Source of the DNA: Nocardia mexicana NBRC 108244
GTDB taxonomy: Bacteria; Actinomycetota; Actinomycetes; Mycobacteriales; Mycobacteriaceae
Length of the DNA stretch: 64,000 nt
Reading direction: 5' to 3'
Assembly: GCF_001613165.1 (NCBI RefSeq)
Contig: NZ_BDBV01000045.1
Coordinates: 62,001-126,000, forward strand
The translations under genes were made by a program, and so were the position numbers. This document shows positions 26,589 to 33,978 of the stretch, one piece after another (within the stretch, counting starts at the first letter, position 1; the number at the start of each line of letters is the position of its first letter). The notes beneath the pieces were generated by a model that worked only from the letters and a program-made list of their open reading frames with translations, ran no database searches and was not told the DNA's origin.

Positions 26589-27200
26589 TCACGACTCCCA
26601 TCGATCCCACATCGTCACCTCCGCCGCGGGCCGTCGCGGCGGCGCGGTATCACGGCCGGGCCGCAGCCGGGCCACCGGCAGCAGCGCCACCTGGGTGACC
26701 TGGTCGAACGGCAGGCCCAGCAGCCCCGCCACCTCCCGCTCGTACGCCAGGTGCGCGGTGGTGAGGCAGGAGCCGAGTCCCCGGGCGTGCAGCGCCAGCT
26801 GCAGGTTCCACACCGCCGGGTACACCGAACCGTAGAAGCTCGCCAGCATCCGCTCGTCCGTGCCCGGCGGCCGCCCCATCGCACACACCAGCACCAGCAC
26901 CGGCACCTCGTGCAGATGCTCGGCGAGATGGCGTGCCGAGGCCAGATCGGCCAGCTGGTCCGGGCGCGGTGTGCGCCCGGACATGTTCTGCTCGAAGCCT
27001 TTCCGGTAGTACTGCGCGATCCCCCGGCGGCGCTGTGGATCCTGCACGACCAGGAACCGCCACGGCTGGCGATTCGACCCGCTCGGTGCGCAGACCGCGA
27101 TGTCCAGGCAGTCCTGTACCTCCTCGCGGTGCACCGGTCGCGACAGATCCAGCCGCCGCCGGAACGACCGCGTCGTCGTCAACAGGTCGGTCACTCGCAC
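26589..27200 (-). CDS. Nitroreductase-family flavoprotein
   Basis: 203 residues from GTG 27200, which has GGAGGAG seven bases upstream and overlaps the AfsA-like gene by 10 bp; a GTG at 27194 with a 4-bp overlap is less well spaced. The FMN-binding motif TTRSFRRRLDLSRPV then CAPSGSNRQPWRFLVVQD (about residues 34-52) is typical. The C-terminal half has WNLQLALHARGLGSCLTT and VTQVALLPVARLRPG. Enzymes of this family reduce nitro groups, enones or flavins, or oxidise heterocycles in biosynthetic clusters. Tight overlap places it in the operon. Confidence 0.87.
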   Translation of the reverse strand: MRVTDLLTTTRSFRRRLDLSRPVHREEVQDCLDIAVCAPSGSNRQPWRFLVVQDPQRRRGIAQYYRKGFEQNMSGRTPRPDQLADLASARHLAEHLHEVPVLVLVCAMGRPPGTDERMLASFYGSVYPAVWNLQLALHARGLGSCLTTAHLAYEREVAGLLGLPFDQVTQVALLPVARLRPGRDTAPPRRPAAEVTMWDRWES

Positions 27201-28156
27201 GAAAGCTCCTCCCGCCCCGCGAATTCGAGTTCGATTCGCGCGGCCACCGCACCGCTCTGACGAATGTCGCATCGGATAGTGGGCGGCGCCAATTCGATGA
27301 TCTCCGCGGTGCATTCGGCCCCGCGATCCAACTCCACGAACCTGTCGAAGGCACTGGCGATCCGGCGTAATCGGGGCGGGCGCGGCATCAGCATGGCCGA
27401 CGCCGTCTGCCGGGCGGCCTCGATGAGCAGGCTCCCGGGCACATGGTCGAGCGGGTGATCGAACAGGAACGGATGCGCGGTGTCGGCGGCGAGGGCGGCC
27501 GCGGCGACGGCGCCCCTGCGCCGGACCGGCGCGATCACCACATTGCGCCGGTTCTCCCGCGCCACCGCCGCCGGGGCGGCGCGCTCGGCATGCGCGGGTG
27601 CGCCGTGAAATGGTCCCAGGCCCAGGCTTTCCCGGAACTCGGCCCGCAGCCTGTCCCACCGCCGCGGCGGTATCCAGGTGAAGGATCCGTCGACGGTCAT
27701 CATCGGGACACCGCCGCAGTCGATCTCGAGCACCATGTCCAGCCCGCACACCACGCCCTCGCGCAGATGCCGCCGCGTGATGTCGACGGTCATGACCAGG
27801 TCGGCCGGGGTCCGGCCGATCGCCCAGGCATCGCTGTCGGTGGCGGCTCCGTTGAAGGTGCGCACGATGAACGCCATATCCGTTGGTACGCCGAAATATT
27901 CGTGCGTTAGCGCGATCGCCGCCTGTCGTGCGGCCTCCATCACCAGCAGCGGATCGTAATGGGCGGCAAGCGGTTCGGCGTGATCGCCGTAGTAGGCGTG
28001 CATGCGCGGCAGCTGCGCACCGGCCACGAACTCGTCCGGGGATACGGCGTGCAGCGATGTGACGAAGACCTCCGACACCGCGCAGCGGTGTGCCAGCAGG
28101 CGGGAGATGGTGCGCACGTGGCTCGCGGCCTGCACCGTCGCAGTGTCCGTCGTCAT
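27191..28156 (-). CDS. AfsA/ScbA-type hotdog protein (gamma-butyrolactone synthase family)
   Basis: 321 residues from ATG 28156, overlapping the NDK-like gene stop by 4 bp (ATGA). Two AfsA hotdog repeats are visible. The first has YDPLLVMEAARQAAIALTHE (about residue 65), the second PLDHVPGSLLIEAARQTASA (about residue 240), both matching the family's LLxEAARQ helix. AfsA-type enzymes condense a beta-ketoacyl-ACP with dihydroxyacetone phosphate in A-factor synthesis. The next-door ACP and acyl-AMP ligase could supply the acyl donor. No TetR-type butyrolactone receptor gene is adjacent, so the product may be a metabolite and not a signal. Confidence 0.88.
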   Translation of the reverse strand: MTTDTATVQAASHVRTISRLLAHRCAVSEVFVTSLHAVSPDEFVAGAQLPRMHAYYGDHAEPLAAHYDPLLVMEAARQAAIALTHEYFGVPTDMAFIVRTFNGAATDSDAWAIGRTPADLVMTVDITRRHLREGVVCGLDMVLEIDCGGVPMMTVDGSFTWIPPRRWDRLRAEFRESLGLGPFHGAPAHAERAAPAAVARENRRNVVIAPVRRRGAVAAAALAADTAHPFLFDHPLDHVPGSLLIEAARQTASAMLMPRPPRLRRIASAFDRFVELDRGAECTAEIIELAPPTIRCDIRQSGAVAARIELEFAGREELSCE

Positions 28157-29067
28157 GGTCGACCCTCCAACCAATCGTGCGCGCCGACCGGCCGCAGCGT
28201 CTGCGGTCCGGTGCCGGTGCGCATGGGAAGTACCTGGGATCCGAGTACGATCACCGACCACGCGTCCATGGCCCGATCGGCCGCCCACGCCCGGCGCAGC
28301 AGCCGTGCGCAGTCCTCGTCGGACTCCGGATCGAATCCGTCGGGCGCGCCGCCGAGATCGGCCAGAATCCGATCCAGCGCGCAACGGCGGTCGAAATCGC
28401 GTGCGGGCGTGTGGAAGTAGAGGTCGTCGGCCAGCGTCGCCGCATGCTCCGAGCGGTCGATGCCGGTGCACACCTGCGCCAGCACCCGCGAGCGCGTGCG
28501 CTCGTCGAAGTAGATCGCGAACTCGCGCAGCACATCTGCCGGATCGTCGGGCGAATGCACCAGATTCAGCAGATAGCTGTCGCGTCCGAGCAGGTGGCGC
28601 AGCTCGCCGGGGCGGCGCTTGCGCGGATCGGTGGCGCCCTTCGATGCGGTCAGCCGCACCGGTGTCGGCAGTTCGCGAACGGGGCCGGAGACCACGAGCA
28701 CCAGCGCATCCGAGATCTCGACCAGCAGGTCGGCCAGCCTGCGGCGCTCCGGCGAGGCGATATTCCACGCGAAGTACCACAGGGCCCGCACGAAATGCCG
28801 GTCCGCGGTGAGAGTCCGGGCACTGACGACCCGGAATTCGTTGTCCCGCAGCCAATCCAGGGTCGGTTGAACCGCACGAGCCACGATCGCGTCGGGCTTC
28901 ACCAGCAACATCGAATGCTCACAGGCGAATTTCGCCGCATCCATCCCGATCTCGTCCAGATGCGCAACGCACTCCTGCACATAGGTGTCGCCGATATACG
29001 CATCCGCCTTCTCCGCCGACGGAGTAAGCGACGCCATCAGCTCACGCAGCCCTTCGGTCATGGGCAT
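28153..29067 (-). CDS. Nucleoside-diphosphate-kinase-like domain protein
   Basis: 304 residues from ATG 29067 (ATG 29061, giving an ATGA overlap, is also possible). Residues about 50-190 follow the NDK fold: HSMLLVKPDAIVARAV matches the LxKPDxxxR start, LVLVVSGPVRE the sGpV strand, TASKGATDPRKRRPGELR the GxTDPxxAxPGTIR loop, and LLNLVHSPDDPADVLREFAIYF the NxxHxSD segment with the phospho-accepting His171. Compared with true NDK there are inserts and a 110-residue helical C-terminal region. A housekeeping ndk lies at 48409, so this copy is specialised. Its place in the operon suggests phosphoryl transfer to a pathway nucleotide or intermediate. Confidence 0.75.
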   Translation of the reverse strand: MPMTEGLRELMASLTPSAEKADAYIGDTYVQECVAHLDEIGMDAAKFACEHSMLLVKPDAIVARAVQPTLDWLRDNEFRVVSARTLTADRHFVRALWYFAWNIASPERRRLADLLVEISDALVLVVSGPVRELPTPVRLTASKGATDPRKRRPGELRHLLGRDSYLLNLVHSPDDPADVLREFAIYFDERTRSRVLAQVCTGIDRSEHAATLADDLYFHTPARDFDRRCALDRILADLGGAPDGFDPESDEDCARLLRRAWAADRAMDAWSVIVLGSQVLPMRTGTGPQTLRPVGAHDWLEGRP

Positions 29068-30263
29068 CCACCCCGATCAGCCCCACTCGGCGCAACACCC
29101 GCCACCCAGGCACGCTCCCCACCTACACTCCCGGCACGCTCTCCACTCACATTCCCGGCACGCCGGAATGGCTGGGGCAGGGCTGCCGCATCGGGTCCGG
29201 CGTGCGCCGCGAGTACCTCCTCGATCGATGGCAGCGGGGTGCCCAGGTAGCCGGACTCCAGGCAGTAGTCCAGAAGCAGGCGTAGGTAGTCCTTGCCGGT
29301 GGCGGGGGCCGGGCGGCCCAGCAGCGCATCGGTATTCGCCGTGTCGAACCGCAGTCGGCGCGCGAAATAGCTCGTGTAGAGCGCACCGATGCGCAGGTAG
29401 TACTCGCGCTCGACCGGATCCAGGTCCGCCACCGCGAACGACGCCGCCGGTACGAAGGTCGCCACGTGGAAGGACGGGTACTCGGCGAGCACATCGGAAA
29501 CCTCCCGCAGCGACAGGGTGTCACGACCGACGGCGTGGAAGGTGCGACCGTGGACCGCGCCGATATCTCGGACGACCGCGGCGACGACATCGGCGACATG
29601 GTCGACCGGCGCCAGCGCCAGGGTGGCGTCGTAGCGGCCCGGCAGCGATCGCAGCTTGCCCTCCACGATCAGCTTCACCACCGTGTACAGATTCTTGTAG
29701 TCGCGGATCGCGCCGGTGCCGACGGCGCCGGTGACGATGCCGGGGCGCACGATCGCCCACCGCAGCCCCGGAGTCCCGCGCACCAGCCGTTCCGCGCGGA
29801 ACTTGCTGTCCTCGTAGCCGTTTCCGAATTCCTGTCCGGCGTCGAGATCGCCCTCGGCGACCGTCCCGCCGCGCATGCCGCAGACATAGGCGGTACTCAC
29901 GTGCACCAGCGGCACGTCCCAGCGCAGCGCCAGGTCGATGGCGTGCGCGGCGCCGCGCACATTGAGTTCCTCGTACTCCTCGGCGGTGGCATCGAATGCG
30001 GTGGTGGCCGCGGCGTGCACGACCACTCCCACCCGCCCCGCCAGCTCGGCCTCGGTCTCGGCGGACAGGCCGAAGCGTGGGCGGCGGACATTGCCGGTCA
30101 CCGACACGACCCGATCGACCGATCCCCCGTCGTTCCGCAGGATCTGCGAGTTCCGGTGCAGCACAGTGGTTACCGGGGTCCCGGCGGCAACCAGCCGGGC
30201 CGCCACCTCGGCGCCGACCAGCCCGCTGGCCCCGCTGACGAGCACCTCGCACCGCCCGGTCAC
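29058..30263 (-). CDS. Thioester-reductase-like extended SDR
   Basis: 401 residues from GTG 30263, overlapping the ACP stop by 4 bp. The cofactor motif VSGASGLVGAEVAARL (about residues 8-23), VVVHAAATT, STAYVCGM and the catalytic GYEDSK (Tyr-Lys) match the NAD-binding-4/Male-sterility family, which includes carboxylic acid reductase R-domains that reductively release acyl-ACP thioesters as aldehydes. The ACP and acyl-AMP ligase genes lie directly upstream in the operon, which supports that role. The last about 35 residues (GNVSGERAGSVGGERA and on) are encoded by a degenerate repeat and are probably not part of the fold. Confidence 0.83.
   Translation of the reverse strand: MTGRCEVLVSGASGLVGAEVAARLVAAGTPVTTVLHRNSQILRNDGGSVDRVVSVTGNVRRPRFGLSAETEAELAGRVGVVVHAAATTAFDATAEEYEELNVRGAAHAIDLALRWDVPLVHVSTAYVCGMRGGTVAEGDLDAGQEFGNGYEDSKFRAERLVRGTPGLRWAIVRPGIVTGAVGTGAIRDYKNLYTVVKLIVEGKLRSLPGRYDATLALAPVDHVADVVAAVVRDIGAVHGRTFHAVGRDTLSLREVSDVLAEYPSFHVATFVPAASFAVADLDPVEREYYLRIGALYTSYFARRLRFDTANTDALLGRPAPATGKDYLRLLLDYCLESGYLGTPLPSIEEVLAAHAGPDAAALPQPFRRAGNVSGERAGSVGGERAWVAGVAPSGADRGGCP
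29109..29165. repeat. 24-bp degenerate repeat in the 3' end of the reductase gene
   Basis: The word GGCACGC recurs at 29109, 29133 and 29157, 24 bp apart, within units of the type ATTCCCGGCACGCTCTCC. These match the intergenic repeat family at 13221-13308. They encode the Gly/Ser/Arg-rich C-terminal tail of the reductase. Confidence 0.7.
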
Positions 30264-30508
30264 CGAGCGCTCTCCTCGATCAGGGCCACCACATCGCCGA
30301 CCCGCCGGACCCCGGCCAGCTGTTCGGGCCGGTAGCGCGGCAACTCGAAGGCGCGCTCCAGGACCACGGTCAGCTCCATCAGGCGCAGCGAATCGAATCC
30401 GAGGTCCTCGACGAGCCGCCGATCGTCCTCCCCGGCGCGCGGTTCGGGGGCCATCGCCTCGATCAGCTGCCGAATCCGGTGCGCCACATCGCCGTCCACG
30501 GTGGTCAT
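30260..30508 (-). CDS. Acyl carrier protein
   Basis: 82 residues. The phosphopantetheine attachment motif LGFDSLRLMEL carries Ser at about residue 40, on a typical four-helix ACP (DVAHRIRQLIEAMAP first helix, VLERAFELP, VGDVVALIEESA last helix). It overlaps its upstream neighbour by 4 bp (ATGA) and its downstream neighbour by 4 bp (GTGA). It is the likely acceptor for acyl groups activated by the acyl-AMP ligase and the donor for the reductase or AfsA-type enzyme. Confidence 0.93.
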   Translation of the reverse strand: MTTVDGDVAHRIRQLIEAMAPEPRAGEDDRRLVEDLGFDSLRLMELTVVLERAFELPRYRPEQLAGVRRVGDVVALIEESAR

Positions 30509-33500
30509 CGCGGTCCTCCTTCCCGCAGATGCGGTTGCCTACCGCCGGAGGTCAGCAGATCGCGGGCCTCGTCCAGCGGCAGATCGGTATCCAGGTAACC
30601 GGCGACGCGCAGCCAGTCGTAGCTGATGTCCAGGGTGCGGCGCCACTGCTCCCGCGAGTCGAAGGAGGCCGGAAAGTCGTTGCCGCCGACGTGGGCGCGC
30701 ACCCGGGCCACGAGATCGTCCAACCGAGCCAGCTCGGCCAGGGGATCGTCACCGGCCGCGAGCGTCTGCGAAAAGCATACGCGCCCGGCCGCTTCCACCG
30801 CCCCGGGCAACTCCGCCCGGCCGCCCGCCGCGTCCGGCAGCAGGCGGGCCAGCGTCCGGGCCGGAGCGACGTCGGCGGGAAGCGGCTGTATTCCATAGGC
30901 GGACAACAGCATTCGCACGCACATCGCCACCAGTCGATGGGCCGCGATATCGGCGACCGCGCCCTGGCCGCCCTTCACCGCCCCGACCAGATCCTCCCTC
31001 GCGTTCTCCAACACCACGTTCGACCACACCAGGTCGAGCGCACAGGCGGTGAACCGCGAGGCGGGCAGCGGTGACAACGTGGCGATCGGCTCGGCATCCT
31101 CCGGCCCCGCCTCGCGGGCGGCTCCCGCCAGCCCGAGCGCGGGCACGGACCGTCCCGGCACCGGGGTGTAGGGCCGCAGCGGCTTGCACATCGCCAGCGC
31201 CGGCGTAATCGAACCACCGCCGCGCCACTGCAGGCCCACCAGCCCGAGCCGCACGAATTCGGCCAGCTCGGCCCCGATATCGGTGCGCTCGAGCACCTCG
31301 GCCACCGACCGCCGCAGCACCACCGACCGCCAGGCACGCCCACCGCGTTCGGACAGCACGAACACGTCACTGTCCCCGCGGATCACATGCACCCGCTCCC
31401 CGATACCCCACGTCGTCACCCCGGGCACCCGGGCCAGCACCACCTGCTCCGGGTCGTCGGCCACATCGACGACACCGAATTCCGCTGCCAGAGCCAATAT
31501 TTCAGAGAGCGATGCGGACCGCCCCAATGCTCGATACCGAGTGATCAATTCCGAGTTCGGCCCTGCCACCGTGCATTCGGACGTGTTTCCGGACATCGGT
31601 TGCGGGTGGGCATCCGCACCGGTCATCCGGGCGGATGCAACAGGATCGGCGATCCGGTCCAATTGCTCGGGCAGCCATTTCGTCTCGACATAGGTTTCGC
31701 CCCGGCGGGCCGCCCACGCCTTCACCGCCTGCAGCAGCCCGTCGCGGGCCCACGCGTCGGCTTCTTCCTGCTCCCCCATCGCGTGCAGGGCGACCGCATA
31801 GCGCAGCGCCTGTCGGGCCCGCTCGGCCCACCAGTCGCCGAGAATCCGCGCGAACTCGTCCGGCGGGAGCAGCGACCGCAATTCGGTGATGTCGGCGCCC
31901 TCCGGACCGCCGCGCAGGGCGGTGCCGTGCAGGAACCGCTGGCAGCGGTTGAGTACGTCCTCGTCCAGCGCCGCCGGGCGCTCGGCCCGGGCCACCCGCT
32001 CCAGCTGAGCGCGCAATTGCCCCGCCGACCGGGTGCGCACCTCGACGCGCCGCCCGTCGATGAACAGCACCGTGGGCAGCGTCGGCAGTTCCTCGACGCC
32101 GCAGGTGACAACCAGGAAGTCGACGTCCGAGCCCGCGTTGCCGAATCCCTCGGCGAGCGACCCCTCGAGCAGCATCGCCGAATTCTCCGCTACCGCAACC
32201 TGGTTCAGGGCCCGGTCGAGCAGCTCTTGTGCGGCTTCCACAGACAGCACCGGCGACTGTTGTGCGCCGCCACGCATCGGGCCGGGCGGCCCGGTTCGGT
32301 CCCCCGCGTCCTCGTGCACCTCGGCGCCGTCCAGGCCCCCGTCGCGGAACAGCTGCCACATATGCCTGCGACGGGGCTTGCCGCTCGATGTGCGCCGGAT
32401 GAACCCGCGCGGCCCGGTGACGATCGTGGCGGTCTGCGCCGGTCCGAGGGCGCCGCGAACGATGCTGCGGGCCTGGGCGATCCAGGGCCCGGGCGCGGTC
32501 TCGGCGAACAGCGCGACCCCCTGCGCCCCGGTTTCGGTGAGCGCGACCGCCGCCAGCTTGCCCTTGGTGATCCCGGTTTCGCGCGCCACCCGCGATTCGA
32601 TGTCCTCCATGAACACCGACCGCCCCCGCACCTTCAGGCTCGACCCCATCCGCCCGAGCACGAAAACCTCGCCGCGATACCGGAATCCGGCGTCGCCGGT
32701 AGATAATCGACCGTCCTCGATGCGGGTGCCCCCGCCCGCCGTCCCGGTGTAGCCCAGGGCCACCGAATCGCCGGTCACCACCATCTCGCCGAGCGTTCCG
32801 TCCGGCAGCTCCCGCCCGTCCTCGCCGACGACCCGGACGATCGACTCGGCGGTCGAGTATCCGAGCCCGGTGATCCAGCCCGGCCCCGTGACCCAGCGGC
32901 CGTCATCGAGGAACGCCTCGTCCACCACCTGGATCGGCCGCCCGAAACGCAGGCTCGCGGTGTCCAGGCGCAGGGCGGTCAGCGGCCGGTTGCGGGCCGA
33001 GGAGGTCACCATCAGCGTCGCCTCCGCCAACCCGTAGGCGAGGGTGAACGCGCGGGCGGAAAAACCCTGGGGCCCGGCCAGTTCCGTGAACGAGGCCAGG
33101 TCGGCGACCTCGACCGGTTCGGAGCCCACCGCCAGCGCCCGCCACCCGGACAGGTCCAGCTCCGCGATCTGCTCGGGCGAAACCCGGTGCGCCACATAGC
33201 CGAGCGCGAACGACGGCGACGGCGAATGCTGCGCGTGGGTCATCGCCCGCAGCCATCGCACCGGATCGCGGATGAACTGGTCGGGGCGCATCAGGTACAG
33301 GTCGCCCTGATTGGTGACGGTGGTGAAGAACGCGCCCACCAGCCCCATGTCGTGGTACAGCGGCAGCCAGGACGCCATCGCCTCCCCGGCCCGCCAGTCC
33401 ACGAGCCGCGTGATCATCGCGACATTGTTGGCCAGATTCCGCCACGACACCCGGACCCCGCGCGGCGTTCCGGTGGATCCGGAGGTGAACTGCAGCAGCG

Positions 33501-33978
33501 CACACTCGCCCGGAGCACCGAACTCCCGCTCGGCCACCGGTGCCGGTTCGCCGATCAGCACCGGCTCGTCGGCGCGCCCGGCCTCCGACATCGCCCGGCG
33601 CACCAGCGCTTCCAGATCCGCCGACGTCACCACGACGTGCGGCCGCGCCTGCCGCAGAATCTCCGCGACATGCGAAATGTATTGTGCGAGATCGCCGAAC
33701 GTCGGCGGCGCGACCGGCGTGAAGACCCCGCCGCAGGCCCACACCGCGTAGAACGCCGCCACACAGGGGAATCCCGTCGGCATGATCACGCAGGCGCCGG
33801 CACCGCCGACGAGCCCGGCCCCGCGCAGCTGCGCCGCCACCGCCCAGGCCAGGTCGGCCAGTTCCCGGTAGGACCGGAACTCCCAGCCGTCCGCCTCGTC
33901 GGCGAGGTGGATGCCGGTGCCGTCGGCGGGATCCACCAACCAGCCGCGCACCCTCGCGATGTCGTCGTCACCCTGCAT
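30505..33978 (-). CDS. Fatty-acyl-AMP ligase fused to a nucleotidyltransferase and a C-terminal helical region
   Basis: 1157 residues from ATG 33978, with GAAGGAG upstream and an 11-bp overlap with the dikinase gene. Residues 1 to about 545 are an FAAL-like adenylating enzyme: TSGSTGTPRG at 165-174, PLYHDMGLVG at 206-215 (FAAL signature), AYGLAEAT at 314-321, STGDAGF at 426-432 and the catalytic-Lys loop RTSSGKPRR near 530. Residues about 580-790 hold a nucleotidyltransferase of the pol-beta superfamily: GSLAEGFGNAGSDVD at 606-620, with metal-binding D618 and D620 and E646 as a likely third carboxylate. Residues about 820-917 weakly resemble PqqD/RRE-type winged helices, and 970-1150 are helical. 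The acyl-adenylate would be loaded on the ACP next door; the target of the NTase is unknown. Confidence 0.85.
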   Translation of the reverse strand: MQGDDDIARVRGWLVDPADGTGIHLADEADGWEFRSYRELADLAWAVAAQLRGAGLVGGAGACVIMPTGFPCVAAFYAVWACGGVFTPVAPPTFGDLAQYISHVAEILRQARPHVVVTSADLEALVRRAMSEAGRADEPVLIGEPAPVAEREFGAPGECALLQFTSGSTGTPRGVRVSWRNLANNVAMITRLVDWRAGEAMASWLPLYHDMGLVGAFFTTVTNQGDLYLMRPDQFIRDPVRWLRAMTHAQHSPSPSFALGYVAHRVSPEQIAELDLSGWRALAVGSEPVEVADLASFTELAGPQGFSARAFTLAYGLAEATLMVTSSARNRPLTALRLDTASLRFGRPIQVVDEAFLDDGRWVTGPGWITGLGYSTAESIVRVVGEDGRELPDGTLGEMVVTGDSVALGYTGTAGGGTRIEDGRLSTGDAGFRYRGEVFVLGRMGSSLKVRGRSVFMEDIESRVARETGITKGKLAAVALTETGAQGVALFAETAPGPWIAQARSIVRGALGPAQTATIVTGPRGFIRRTSSGKPRRRHMWQLFRDGGLDGAEVHEDAGDRTGPPGPMRGGAQQSPVLSVEAAQELLDRALNQVAVAENSAMLLEGSLAEGFGNAGSDVDFLVVTCGVEELPTLPTVLFIDGRRVEVRTRSAGQLRAQLERVARAERPAALDEDVLNRCQRFLHGTALRGGPEGADITELRSLLPPDEFARILGDWWAERARQALRYAVALHAMGEQEEADAWARDGLLQAVKAWAARRGETYVETKWLPEQLDRIADPVASARMTGADAHPQPMSGNTSECTVAGPNSELITRYRALGRSASLSEILALAAEFGVVDVADDPEQVVLARVPGVTTWGIGERVHVIRGDSDVFVLSERGGRAWRSVVLRRSVAEVLERTDIGAELAEFVRLGLVGLQWRGGGSITPALAMCKPLRPYTPVPGRSVPALGLAGAAREAGPEDAEPIATLSPLPASRFTACALDLVWSNVVLENAREDLVGAVKGGQGAVADIAAHRLVAMCVRMLLSAYGIQPLPADVAPARTLARLLPDAAGGRAELPGAVEAAGRVCFSQTLAAGDDPLAELARLDDLVARVRAHVGGNDFPASFDSREQWRRTLDISYDWLRVAGYLDTDLPLDEARDLLTSGGRQPHLREGGPR

